Positions 36,862-48,735 of a DNA stretch of 64,000 nucleotides are shown here, in pieces. The DNA lies in NCBI RefSeq assembly GCF_014201875.1, contig NZ_JACHFL010000009.1, forward strand, positions 122,286 to 186,285, in the 5' to 3' direction. The notes under the pieces are model-generated. The model saw only the letters and a list, made by a program, of their open reading frames with translations, was not told the origin of the DNA and made no database searches. Origin of the DNA: Deinococcus humi (GTDB lineage Bacteria; Deinococcota; Deinococci; Deinococcales; Deinococcaceae). Made by a program: the position numbers and the translations under genes. The stretch's first letter is position 1, and every line of letters starts with the position of its first letter.

Positions 36862-37617
36862 TCAGGCCACGTTGCCGCCGCGTGTCCCGGTCCTGACCGT
36901 GATCGGTCCAGTGGCCGAGAAATTCTCCATCAAAAACAGGCAGGCGTGGGCCGGGTCCTCGGCGTAGAGCTGATTGCGCTGCCACACCGCGGCGCTCTCC
37001 TGCAGGCTGCGCGGGCCACCGACCGACATCTGACCGAAGGAGGCGTCGCCAGGCGCGCCACTCGTCAAGGGCATTTGGGCCGCTCCCTCCTGTTCGTCCT
37101 GCACGCCCTCCATGTGGAAGACCACCGAGATGAAATCACAGCTGTACTGCTTGCGGTAGCGGTCACACAGCCCGGTCACCAGCGACCTCATCAGCTGATC
37201 GCTATCCCGGCCCTCCTGCCGATAGGCCCGAATGGCGAATTCATCGGCCTCGTATTGCATGGTCTGCAAATCGAACTGACAGTCGATGATGCTCAGCAGT
37301 TTGCGGACCTCGTAGAGATACGAGGCATGAATGATGTTGGAGGCGATCATGACCTTGCCGTACAGCGATTCGGCGGGCCGCAGCAGGCCATCGAGTACAT
37401 GTTCACCAGTCAGGGTCGCCAGAAATACGTAGTCGGGCAGCTCGGATTCGAAGAACGCCTGTACAGCTCCCTGACAGCGCAGATCAAGGTCCTCGGCGGT
37501 GCGGGTGAGGACGTTCCAATAGCCCAACTCTTCCAGTTTTCGGCAGACTACGGCGCCGATCAGGCTGTCATGTCCCGCCACGTAGATTTTGGCATCCACC
37601 GGAATTCCCATTCGCAT
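36862..37617 (-). CDS. Degenerate GDP-L-fucose-synthase-like SDR paralogue
   Basis: 251 residues. The N-terminal 110 residues closely parallel the intact fcl at 42113 (KIYVAGHDSLIGAVVCRKLE against RIYVAGHGGLVGSALIRRLK; YVFLAT, RPAESLYGKVMIASNIIHAS). The end, AHACLFLMENFSATGPITV, parallels ADACLFLMQHVSEPGPINV. The middle is shortened and rewritten. The Rossmann loop loses a Gly (GHDSLIG), and the catalytic Ser/Tyr/Lys set of fcl (GSTCIYP, YAVAK) is absent (FAIRAY in its place). It is probably not an active enzyme but keeps an uninterrupted frame, suggesting a retained binding or regulatory role. Start uncertain (37617 or 37611). Confidence 0.7.
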   Translation of the reverse strand: MRMGIPVDAKIYVAGHDSLIGAVVCRKLEELGYWNVLTRTAEDLDLRCQGAVQAFFESELPDYVFLATLTGEHVLDGLLRPAESLYGKVMIASNIIHASYLYEVRKLLSIIDCQFDLQTMQYEADEFAIRAYRQEGRDSDQLMRSLVTGLCDRYRKQYSCDFISVVFHMEGVQDEQEGAAQMPLTSGAPGDASFGQMSVGGPRSLQESAAVWQRNQLYAEDPAHACLFLMENFSATGPITVRTGTRGGNVA

Positions 37618-37913
37618 CGTTCGCCCCACCCTCTGACCCACATTTGGCCGTGCCCGGCACATTGCCAGGAGCGGTCTGTCACAGTGGCGCCCCGTCCTTA
37701 ATAGGTGGGGCATGCACTGGCGCACCGGCACTCTCCGGTCCACTTCACGCTGGGCGCAGACCTCGTCTTGCCAGAGCCATCGCGGTGAGGGCAGTGTTCT
37801 TGAAGCGGCGTTACTACGGCGTTAATCGTGTGGGGGCAAGGGGGGTCCAGGACAGATATTTGCAGCAACGTTGGCCTGCAAAGTTTTTGGCGGGGCAGAC
37901 TGCGGCGCCCAGA

Positions 37914-40625
37914 TCAGCGCTGCACCGTCAGGGAGGGTGAGACAGCAGGTTGGTCCACCCGCACTCCGGCGACACCCAACCGCTCAGGGGCTGCCATCAA
38001 TGGCAGCAGCGGCTGACCGTTGATGGTCAGTTCCCCGAGAGTGAGGGCCAGATCGAGGGCACGCACATGCACTTCCAATCGCTCGGTTGGCTGTCCCGCC
38101 GCCAGGTTGAAGACCACTTCATGCTCCATCCAGGTCCCCAGGATCACGTCGCTCCGGACCCCCTGCCGCTGGCCTTCCTCGGTGTAGTCGGACATGTCGT
38201 CAGGTGTCAGGACCTGCGCGCCGTCAGCGCCGGGAACGAGAAAGCGCAGCGGGAAGGCCACCTGATTCGGCCCCAGCTCATGTCCACCGTGGAAGACATC
38301 CAGTCGCCACACCACCCGCAAGGTCAGGCGTGGGGCATCCCGCAGGGCAGCGGGCAGCGGCACATGCACCCGCAGGGTGTGCGGGTGCCCGTAGCGCCCC
38401 TGACTCAGCACGCTGAGCCAGCCGCCAGGCTCCCAGGCCAGTCGGTAGCCCTGCCACGTCACGCCGGCGCTGGCCGCAGCATGTGTTCGCCGGGGCTCGG
38501 CCACGTTGGGAGCCGGGTGAGGCGGCAGCATCGGTGCCGACAGCATCCGGGTGGCCACTGGGGCCGACGTCTGACCGCCCGTAACCATGGGCCGCAGCAG
38601 CGGGCTGCCGGCATCCAGACGGGCACGGTAGAGCTTGCGGAGACGATCGGCGTCCTGATCGGCCCCGGCACGTTCCGCGTAGTACAGGGCCAGGCCCGGC
38701 TGGCTGGTTTCCAACTCTGCGGCCAGATGGCGTCGCAGCGCCTGCCGCTCTGCATGGGGCAGCAGGCTTGCCAGCGCGATCCGCAGCCCCTCGGACCGAA
38801 AGCGGTACCACGGCTCGCTGCGAGTCACGTCTCCCAGTGAACCGAAACCGGGCCAGGCCAGAGCGCTAGGCGCTTCTGCCTCGACCAGGGCGCGGCGGTC
38901 CAGTGCCTCCCGCAACAGCGCTGCCGCCGGGATATTGGAGCGGGCCGCATCCGGCAGAGACTCGGCCAGCGTGAAGCTGAAATCGCCCTGGATGACCCCC
39001 AGATGACTCAGGGCCTCGCGCAGCGGCGCAGGCCAGCCATCGATCTCGCCCAGATACGTGTCCCGAATGGTGGTGGGCAAGCGGCGCTGCGAAAGCGGCC
39101 CAGCCTCCGCACCTGCGTCCTGCGCCCCTGCAGTCGGAGCCGGGACAAGCTGCGGCAGACCGCCCCCTTCCAGCAGAGCGAGCAAGTGCAGGGGATTGCC
39201 GCCACTGCGCTGCAGGATCACGGCGGCCCGCGCGTACAAGTCTGCACCAAAAGCCACGCCGTCAAGATCGACGCGTGTCCCAAGTGCCTGAACCACGCTA
39301 TTCAGCGAGAGCGGGGTGATTTCCAGCACCAGACTCTGGGCTGCACCGAAACGGCGCAACAGGGCGCGGCAGAGGGGGGCCTGTGCCGGTGGGGTGCGGC
39401 TGAGCATGATCAGGGCACGCGGACAGGCCGCAGGGACATTAAGCAGGAACTCCAGCAACGAGGCCAATTCCACCGGTGCATTGTGGGCGTGGTCGAGCAC
39501 AATCGCCACCGGTTGTGGCAGGGTGGCCAGCACGGTCGCCACCTTGACTAGATCCTCTTCGAGACTGCCGGGGCGCAGCAACACGTCCTGCAGGGTCCGG
39601 GTAGCGTCAGCGTGAGCGCCAGGCGGCTGAGCAGTAGAGGAATAAGGCTCAGCCGACACACCAGAAACAGTGGTCTGGCTGCCCTTCGTCGGGGACAGCA
39701 GGAAGGGCTGGGCCAGCAACGTCTGGGCCAGCGTCGCCACCACCAGGCGGCCCGCACGGCTGTTATTGACCCGCAGCGCCAGCCACTGTTCCCCAGCCAG
39801 CGCCCTTTCAGCCTCGTAGGACTTGCCGCAGCCGGTAGGGCCGTGCAGCACCACCACCTGTGGCGCCTGCGCGGCGCGGTGCAGGCTGCCGCGTAGCGCC
39901 TGTTCACGGCTCGGCACACTGAAGTGCAATGGTCCGTCCGTAACAGCAGCAGAAGCACCAAAGACTGCGTCCGTCTCCAATGCGTCGTCGCGCCACAGCT
40001 CACTCCGAGCGCCCCGGCTCGTTTCTCCCCTCACCCCACCCACAGCCGGGAAGACCGAAGCTGGCTCCTCGTCGTCTCCTGAGAGCTCGCCGGGATGAAC
40101 AAAGCCCAGGGCTTCGGCGCGCGCGGCAATGGCGCGAGTGGCCCAGCCCTTCCCGCTGCGCTCGAATTGCCGGTAAGCCTGACCCAAGACCTGCTCGATA
40201 TGCTCGGTCAGGACCCATCGCTGGTGGTCTATCCATTCCTGGAAGGCGGGGCTGCCAAGATCCTCCAGACCGCTGAGCGGGACCCCACGCAGAGTTGAGA
40301 GCCACTGCGCCAAGCCCGCCTGATCGAGTTCGGTGCCCAGTTGCGACAGCCAGGTGTTCAGGTCCGTCTCAACGTTTTCCAGGTACAGCAGTTGGCGACT
40401 CAGCGGGAACAGATTCAGCCCCGCAGAGCGGATCCGGGCCAGTTCGACGCGCAGGTTCTTGCGGGCCTCGGGGGTGTTCCACAGCAGGTCGGCCAGCCGC
40501 TCACGGTGCTGGGGCAGCTTCTCGATGGTCAGGTACGTGATCAGCGCCACGGCCTTTGCCGATAACGGCACCGGGCGATTGTTGTAGGTGACGTGAGCAT
40601 GTCCCAGCAGGTGTACGGTGAGCAT
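37914..40625 (-). CDS. SARP/BTAD-like transcriptional regulator with AAA ATPase domain
   Basis: 903 residues. The N-terminal winged helix (LLGHAHVTYNNRPVPLSAKA, then ADLLWNTPEARKNLRVELAR) and following helical region resemble SARP/BTAD activators. An ATPase follows, with Walker A VVVLHGPTGCGKS (about 258-270) and a Walker B-like PVAIVLDHAHN (about 375), then helical repeats. A C-terminal beta-rich domain (about 735-903; VWRLDVFHGGHELGPNQVAF) is unlike usual SARPs. GGAG lies seven bases before the ATG. Its position between the degenerate fcl paralogue and gmd-fcl suggests control of fucose-containing surface polysaccharide. Confidence 0.78.
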   Translation of the reverse strand: MLTVHLLGHAHVTYNNRPVPLSAKAVALITYLTIEKLPQHRERLADLLWNTPEARKNLRVELARIRSAGLNLFPLSRQLLYLENVETDLNTWLSQLGTELDQAGLAQWLSTLRGVPLSGLEDLGSPAFQEWIDHQRWVLTEHIEQVLGQAYRQFERSGKGWATRAIAARAEALGFVHPGELSGDDEEPASVFPAVGGVRGETSRGARSELWRDDALETDAVFGASAAVTDGPLHFSVPSREQALRGSLHRAAQAPQVVVLHGPTGCGKSYEAERALAGEQWLALRVNNSRAGRLVVATLAQTLLAQPFLLSPTKGSQTTVSGVSAEPYSSTAQPPGAHADATRTLQDVLLRPGSLEEDLVKVATVLATLPQPVAIVLDHAHNAPVELASLLEFLLNVPAACPRALIMLSRTPPAQAPLCRALLRRFGAAQSLVLEITPLSLNSVVQALGTRVDLDGVAFGADLYARAAVILQRSGGNPLHLLALLEGGGLPQLVPAPTAGAQDAGAEAGPLSQRRLPTTIRDTYLGEIDGWPAPLREALSHLGVIQGDFSFTLAESLPDAARSNIPAAALLREALDRRALVEAEAPSALAWPGFGSLGDVTRSEPWYRFRSEGLRIALASLLPHAERQALRRHLAAELETSQPGLALYYAERAGADQDADRLRKLYRARLDAGSPLLRPMVTGGQTSAPVATRMLSAPMLPPHPAPNVAEPRRTHAAASAGVTWQGYRLAWEPGGWLSVLSQGRYGHPHTLRVHVPLPAALRDAPRLTLRVVWRLDVFHGGHELGPNQVAFPLRFLVPGADGAQVLTPDDMSDYTEEGQRQGVRSDVILGTWMEHEVVFNLAAGQPTERLEVHVRALDLALTLGELTINGQPLLPLMAAPERLGVAGVRVDQPAVSPSLTVQR

Positions 40626-41066
40626 GGCTAAACTCCGTGCGAGGTGATCAACGGTAAGCGATCATCGTGGCGGAACGGCCCAGCGTTAAGGGTGGCGCCG
40701 GGCGGCATGGGAAACGAGGAGTCAGAATAAATGGATTCATCACCTGCTTGCGCTCTTTCCAGTCTGCCGTCCAGCAGATGTTGGGATTCTCGAGTCACGT
40801 TAATTATTTCTCATTAGCCGTCAGCTTGAGGTCAGGTTCCGGGAGCCCGGTCGGATGGCGTCCTACTTCGACGGAAGAAGAGGACCTGTGCCAGGACTGA
40901 GGGTAATCCCAGGGGTCTGCCAGGGAACTTACAGATGATGTTTACGGTTTTGAAACGCGTTGTCAGGAACACTTCTGGAACACACAGGGCCAGCGCGCCC
41001 GCCAGAGGAGTCCGGTAAAGTGAGTGGGACAGCGGCTGGAGCAGGACGCGGCACGAAGGAAGACTT
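40626..41066. other. 441-base intergenic region between the SARP-like gene and gmd
   Basis: No gene is supported on either strand. An AT-rich patch (GTTAATTATTTCTCATTAG near 40798-40816) and a TTGAAA near 40949 could be parts of divergent promoters, but no pair with proper spacing is convincing. The gmd ribosome site (GAAGGA) is at 41055-41060. As the divergent control region of a putative regulator and its likely targets, it may hold operator repeats that are not obvious by eye. Confidence 0.4.
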
Positions 41067-42113
41067 ATGAAAAAAGCACTGATTACAGGCATCACCGGAC
41101 AAGACGGCAGTTATCTGACCGAGCTGCTGCTGGACAAGGGGTACGAGGTTCACGGCGTGATCCGCCGGGCCAGCACCTTCAACACCGAACGTATCGACCA
41201 CCTGTACCACGATCCACATGACCCCAACGCACGTCTTTTCCTGCACTACGGCGATCTGGCCGACGCCTCTGGCGTGCGGGCGCTGCTGGAAAAAGTACAG
41301 CCACAGGAGGTCTACAACCTGGGCGCGCAGTCCCACGTCAAGGTCAGCTATGATCAGGCGGAATACACCGCCGACGTGACCGGGCTGGGAACGCTGCGCC
41401 TGCTGGAAGCAATCCGCGACGTGGGCGGGCGCACCGGCAACCCCATGCGCTTCTACCAGGCGTCCAGCAGCGAGATGTTCGGCGCGGCCCCACCCCCGCA
41501 GGGCCTGCACACCCCCTTCCACCCGCGCAGCCCCTACGCGGTGGCCAAGGTCTACGCCTACTGGCAGACCGTCAATCACCGCGAGGCCTACGACCTGTAC
41601 GCCTGCAACGGCATCCTGTTCAACCACGAGAGCCCCCGGCGCGGCGAGACCTTCGTGACACGCAAGATCACCCGCGCGGTGGGCCGAATCAAGATGGGCC
41701 TGCAAAAGAAGCTGTACCTGGGCAACCTGGACGCCAAGCGCGACTGGGGCCACGCCCGCGACTATGTGGAAGCCATGTGGATGATGCTGCAGCAGGATGC
41801 CCCGCGCGACTACTGCATCGCCACTGGCGAGGCGTACAGCGTGCGTGAATTCGCCGAGCGGGCCTTTGCGCTGGCAGGGCTGAACCACGAGGATTACGTG
41901 GAGATTGACCCACGTTACTTCCGCCCCGCCGAGGTCGACTACCTGCTGGGTGACGCCGCCGAGACCCGCGAAAAGCTGGGCTGGAGCCCCAAAACAACTT
42001 TCGAGGAACTGGTGCGCGAGATGGTGGACCATGACCTGGAGCTGGCCCGCCAGGAACGGACCCTGCGCGACGCCGGCCACACTGTGGCGCTCAAGGGAGC
42101 CGGGGCCTTCTGA
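41067..42113 (+). CDS. gmd: GDP-mannose 4,6-dehydratase
   Basis: 348 residues. It converts GDP-D-mannose to GDP-4-keto-6-deoxymannose with bound NADP. The NADP loop [39 protein letters not shown], the Ser-x-Glu-Met-Phe-Gly motif SSSEMFGA, the YxxxK pair in [12 protein letters not shown] and [14 protein letters not shown] are all intact. It overlaps fcl by one base (TGATG), so the product is handed to the GDP-fucose synthase. Confidence 0.97.
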   Translation: MKKALITGITGQDGSYLTELLLDKGYEVHGVIRRASTFNTERIDHLYHDPHDPNARLFLHYGDLADASGVRALLEKVQPQEVYNLGAQSHVKVSYDQAEYTADVTGLGTLRLLEAIRDVGGRTGNPMRFYQASSSEMFGAAPPPQGLHTPFHPRSPYAVAKVYAYWQTVNHREAYDLYACNGILFNHESPRRGETFVTRKITRAVGRIKMGLQKKLYLGNLDAKRDWGHARDYVEAMWMMLQQDAPRDYCIATGEAYSVREFAERAFALAGLNHEDYVEIDPRYFRPAEVDYLLGDAAETREKLGWSPKTTFEELVREMVDHDLELARQERTLRDAGHTVALKGAGAF

Positions 42114-43069
42114 TGCAGCTGACAGACCGCATCTACGTCGCCGGTCACGGCGGTCTGGTCGGCAGCGCGCTGATCCGACGCCTGAAAGCCGACGGATACA
42201 CCAATATCCTCACCTGTGGCAGCCGGGAGCTGGACCTGCGCGACCAGGGGGCGACGCGGGCCTTCTTTGAAGCCGAGCGCCCGCAGTACGTGTTCCTGGC
42301 GGCGGCCAAGGTGGGCGGCATCCATGCCAATAGCACCCGGCCCGCCGAGTTCCTGTACGACAACCTGATGATCGCCGCCAACGTGATCCACGCGGCTCAC
42401 GTCACCGGTGTCCGGAAACTGCTAAACCTGGGGTCCACCTGCATCTATCCGCGTGACGCGGCGCAGCCCCTGCGCGAGGACGCCCTGCTGACCGGCCCCC
42501 TGGAGGAGACCAACCGCGCCTACGCGGTGGCGAAGATCGCCGCCATCGAATTGTGCGATCAGTACCGCGCGCAGTACGGTTCGGACTTTGTCTCTGCCAT
42601 GCCCACCAACCTGTACGGGCCAGGAGACAATTTCGATCTGATGGGCAGCCACGTGCTGCCCGCCCTGATCCGCAAGATGGTGGACGCCCGCGAGGCCGGC
42701 ACTCCCACCGTCAGCGTGTGGGGCAGCGGCACGCCCCTGCGCGAGTTCCTGCACGTCGACGATCTGGCCGACGCCTGCCTGTTCCTGATGCAGCACGTCT
42801 CCGAACCCGGACCCATCAACGTGGGTACCGGTCAGGACCTGAGCATCCGCGAGGTGGCCGAGCAGATCCGGGCCGTGGTGGGCTACGCCGGCGAACTGGC
42901 CTTTGACGCCAGCAAGCCTGACGGCACCCCGCGTAAGATCACGGATGTCAGTCGCATCCACGCGATGGGCTGGCACCACCGCATTGCCCTGGACGAGGGC
43001 CTCCGAAGCACGGTGGAATGGTATCTGGCCCACCGCGGTCAGGTGCGCGGCGAGGTTGTGGTCGGATAG
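42113..43069 (+). CDS. fcl: GDP-L-fucose synthase
   Basis: 318 residues. It epimerises and reduces GDP-4-keto-6-deoxymannose to GDP-L-fucose for exopolysaccharide or glycoprotein glycans. It has GHGGLVGSALIRRLKADGY, AAKVGGIHANSTRPAEFLYD, the active-site LGSTCIYPRDA and YAVAKIAAIELCDQY (Ser, Tyr, Lys), and SVWGSGTPLREFLHVDDLAD. It forms a two-gene operon with gmd and is followed by a strong hairpin. The degenerate copy at 36862 is its paralogue. Confidence 0.97.
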   Translation: MQLTDRIYVAGHGGLVGSALIRRLKADGYTNILTCGSRELDLRDQGATRAFFEAERPQYVFLAAAKVGGIHANSTRPAEFLYDNLMIAANVIHAAHVTGVRKLLNLGSTCIYPRDAAQPLREDALLTGPLEETNRAYAVAKIAAIELCDQYRAQYGSDFVSAMPTNLYGPGDNFDLMGSHVLPALIRKMVDAREAGTPTVSVWGSGTPLREFLHVDDLADACLFLMQHVSEPGPINVGTGQDLSIREVAEQIRAVVGYAGELAFDASKPDGTPRKITDVSRIHAMGWHHRIALDEGLRSTVEWYLAHRGQVRGEVVVG

Positions 43070-43102
43070 AACCAGCTGAAACCTGGGCAGAACATCAAAA
43101 CA

Positions 43103-43143
43103 ATCGGAGGTCCGTCCCCAGTTGGGAAGACGGACCTCTGATT
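43103..43143 (+). terminator. Terminator after gmd-fcl
   Basis: ATCGGAGGTCCGTC pairs with GACGGACCTCTGAT (one G-T) around CCCAGTTGGGAA, followed by TTTTC. It also lies just beyond the convergent DUF937 gene's stop. Confidence 0.85.
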
Positions 43144-43164
43144 TTCAGGTGGCTTGTCAGGAGC

Positions 43165-45734
43165 CTAGCGGACGTTCACGGTCAGGCGCGCTTCCGGCGC
43201 GTCGCTGGCGCTGTCCTCTGCCGGGCGAACCTCGTAGGTGACGCTGCTGGCCCGTCCCGCGCGAACGCCGGGGTTGCTGGTAAAGCTCCAGCCACAGCCA
43301 GCGCCCAGTCGTACCGTCTTGTGCCCGACGGTGCGTCGGCCGCGCTTGACGGTCACGATGTAGGCGCTGCCGCTGCCCTTACCCCCGAAGCGGTAGGGCG
43401 CGGTGACCGTCTCGCCGTCTTCCAGGCTGACACTCAGGGGCTGCGTGCAGGCCGCTCCCTGGGCACTGACAGAAGCCGCCTGCACCGTGACGGGCACCGA
43501 GGCAACCTCCTCGTCCGCTGCCGAACGAATCACATAAGTTTTCTCACCCTCACCGGGAGCGGGCACCGCGTGCGTCCAGGTGCCGGACGCCCCCACAGTA
43601 AAGCTGCCGATGCTGACGCCATATTCCAGGACCTCGAAGGTCTGGCCCGCCGTGCCGGTGCCCGAGAGCGTGAAGCCTGCGCCGGACACCTCCGCACCGC
43701 TGGCCGGACTGCCAACGGTCACCCCCGCCGCACCATCCGAATCTCCCGGTGCGGCTGATGTAACGTCCTCTACCGCCGTGGCCCCGGCACCGTCGTGTCG
43801 GACCCACCCGTCCCGGCGGGGGTGGTGTCGGCACCATCGACGTCTGCCGTCCCCACCACGACGTTCAACGCGGCCATTTCTCCGCCCGCTGCATTCCTGA
43901 GCGTATAGGTCTGCGGCCCAATGGGCGCGCCGTCTCCCACTTCCAGACTCCAGGCCCCGTCAGGACCGACGGTGGCACCACCAACCCTGGTATCCCCTAG
44001 GAACACCTCCAGCACCTCTTCGGAAGGACCGGTCCCACGCAGGGTGAAGCCGCTCGCTGGCACGGCCGCGCCGCTCTGGGGATCTGTGAAGACCGGTTGC
44101 ACGGGCATGGCGGGCATGCCCCCACCAGCGGCCGTGCCCAGTGTGCTTGTCTCAGAGGTGGGCGCTGCCGTGTCGGGGACGGGCGTGGGCGTGACAGGAT
44201 CGGCAGACTGACGGCTTTGCACCAGCCAGTAGCCCCCCAGCACCAGCAGGAGCAGCAGCGGAATCAGCCACAGCGGAAAGCCGCCGCCCCGGCGGGCCGG
44301 TGGAGATGGGGGCGGCGCGGGCGTCTCGAACCGCGCGGGCCGCGGCGGCTTGAGGGGCGAGGGCCGGGCGGGCGCACCCGTGGGCATGGAGCGAGGGGCG
44401 GCAGGTGCGGGCGTGGGGGCAGTGCCGGGCAGCGGCGTCCCGGAAGCCAGGCTGTCGATCAGCACACCCAGGCTGGAGAAGCCGGACGGCAACGTCCCCT
44501 TCAGCCCATCAGACAGACCACTCCAGGGAAGGGCGGCCAGGCCAGCTGGCTGGGCGCGGGTCAGGACCGACAGGACCAGCGGGGTCAGCAGGGCCAGCAG
44601 GCGGCGCGAACTGTCACCGCTGCCGCCCAGCGCGCTGCCCAACCGCCCGGTCACCGCGTTCACGTCTCCGAACAGTGAAGCCATCAGGCCGCGCCCCTGG
44701 CCTTCGATACGCGCCACCTCCACAGGACTATCCAGCAGGGCCGTGTTGACCTGACCGTCCTCATCCGTCAGGGGCGCGAAGGGCCGGGCCAGCGCATCCA
44801 GCTTGCTCCCGGCCTCGGCCTTGCCTACCAGCGCTGCCAGCACCACCGGCAAGGCGGCCAGAGCGGCCTGCTTACGAACACCCCCCCCAAAGCCCGCCAC
44901 CGCGCCGATCTGCTGGCCCACCACGCCGCCAAAGCGCTGCTGGAGGAACTTCAGCAGCCCCTCCGGCGTGCCAGGGTCCAGCGGCTCAACCTCCGGCGAG
45001 ATGCTGTCCTGTGACGCGGGGGCCGGTGGGACGGATGCGGGCGGGCTCGTCTCCAGTGCGGCTGGTACGACTCCGGCAGGGGGCGACTCGACTGACTCGA
45101 CCTCCTCTGGTGCGCCCTCATTCGAAAGCTCTTCAGGAGCCTCCGGCGTGACAGCTTCCGCTTCGACACGAACAGCCCCGATCACTGCTGTCTCCGCCAC
45201 GCTCACCACGATGGTCTTGGTCTCTGACGCCGTTTCGGTCACGGGTGCGCCATCAGGCTGCGGATCCTCCAGGCCTGCTCCGCCCAGGCTTGCGAGCATC
45301 GGCGCGATGTTCCCGGCCTGCAGACCACGCTGACCCAGGGCACTCAGCAGCAGGGGCAGGGTCATCTGGAGCAGTGTCTGGACGCTGGCCGGGTCCGCTC
45401 CCGTCTGAGCGGCCACCTGTGCGGGCAGACGGTTCGCGGCTTCCCCCAGCAGCGCCGGGGCGAGCATCTCCCCGGCCTGTTGCAGGTGGTCCGCACCGCC
45501 CGATTCGTCCAGCGCATCCGCCACACTGCCGAAGGCGGGCAGAGCCCCCACAGCCTCGGCGATCATGGCCTCGCCTTCTGGGTTCCTTGCCGACTGGGAT
45601 AATGCCTGGAGCTGAAGCAGAATCCCGGCTTCCAGCACCCGCCCAGTCATCTCCGGCTCCAGGCCCACAAGCCGCGCCAGCCGTGCCACCGCGTCGGAGT
45701 CAAAGTAGGACTGAATCAACTCGGTTGCATTCAT
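43165..45734 (-). pseudogene. DUF937 protein with membrane helix and Ig-like domains, interrupted by a frameshift
   Basis: From the ATG at 45734 (GGAG seven bases upstream) the frame runs about 650 codons: DUF937-like helical repeats (ELIQSYFDSDAVARLARLVG and a second copy near GTPEGLLKFLQQRFGGVVGQ), a Pro-rich linker, one membrane helix (LWLIPLLLLLVLGGYWLV) and an Ig-like domain (FTLRGTGPSEEVLEVFLGDT). It stops at 43770. A second frame, open across the same point, continues with a homologous Ig-like domain (FTLSGTGTAGQTFEVLEYGV) and a Cys-containing end to 43165. One missing base near 43790-43800 explains the break. The intact product would be about 855 residues. Confidence 0.75.
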
Positions 45735-45972
45735 GGACATTCTCCACAGCATAGGGTGAAGGACAAAGGGGCGCAGCACACGTCCGGGGTCGGCAAGGGT
45801 CCGAACTCAGGAAACTGCGCCATCAACAGCTGCGCGGCCTGGTCTTCTAGGCCTTCCACACGTTTCCGGAGCTGCTTGGTTTCCCGGCCGTCCAGCGTGG
45901 AGACCGGCCGTCGCACGACACGATCACTCGCCCGTCCTTGAGGGCACGGGACTCGAAACGCCCGTCCAGCAA
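45731..45972 (-). pseudogene. Small gene upstream of the DUF937 gene, frameshifted
   Basis: From a TTG at 45972 one frame reads LLDGRFESRALKDGRVIVSC up to DGR. After a shift near 45895-45905 another frame continues STLDGRETKQLRKRVEGLED and QAAQLLMAQFPEFGPLPTPD, ending in a TGA that overlaps the DUF937 ATG (ATGA). The second part is a helix or coiled coil. The overlap with the next start and the protein-like text on both sides support a genuine small gene of about 80 codons with one base lost. Its family is not recognised. Confidence 0.5.
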
Positions 45973-45995
45973 TTCTCCCCGAGCGTCTTACGGCA

Positions 45996-46382
45996 CTACA
46001 GGAGAACACTGGGATGCGAGCCTTCGACGACTTCCAGCCGGTTGCCAAAGGCATCTTTGAGAAAAACGCGCAGCACGTCCGCCTCCGCATCGGAAACATA
46101 GGGGACACCGTGCGCGTCGCAGTGCGCACCAAAGGCGCCGATGTCGTCGCAGCGCAGTGCCGGGTGGCCCTTCTCGCGCGGCACGAAGTCGGGGGCCACC
46201 CCCACATGCAGCTGACGCCCGTCGGGCAGCCCAAACCACACGCCACCATTCTTTTCAAAGGCGGCGGGCTTGCGCAGCTCCGGCAGACCCAGAAAGCTGC
46301 CGTAGAAGGCGCGCGCAGCTTCCTCGCATCCGGCGGGGGCTTCAACCTGAAAGTGATCGAGTCCGGTGATCAGAGTGGCCAT
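45996..46382 (-). CDS. VOC family (glyoxalase-like) protein
   Basis: 128 residues with two beta-alpha-beta-beta-beta modules. Metal-ligand positions are visible: the His in ITGLDHFQVEAP, the His in DGRQLHVGVAP, and the Glu in FGNRLEVVEG. This suggests a lyase, dioxygenase or resistance-type member; the substrate is unknown. TACGCT (46395-46390) seven bases before the ATG indicates a leaderless mRNA. Confidence 0.88.
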   Translation of the reverse strand: MATLITGLDHFQVEAPAGCEEAARAFYGSFLGLPELRKPAAFEKNGGVWFGLPDGRQLHVGVAPDFVPREKGHPALRCDDIGAFGAHCDAHGVPYVSDAEADVLRVFLKDAFGNRLEVVEGSHPSVLL

Positions 46383-46445
46383 AGAAAGAAGCGTAGCAAG
46401 CAGTTCCCGCTCCGATTGCTACTTCTCTAGGGACAACAAGTTGAA

Positions 46446-48557
<2,112 letters not shown>

Positions 48558-48735
48558 GGGGACTCCTGGGTCAAGAGAATGAGCGGCTGAGGATGAAAAT
48601 CAGCATACGGGATGTGCCAGGGGGCATTTGGATCGGGCTTGCCTTTTGCCACGGGCCGCCTGCCAACCGCTCAGCATTCGTGTCAGGACGCCAGAGGTTG
48701 TGGGGTGGGGCAAGCCATGACCCTGCCCTCGCCTG

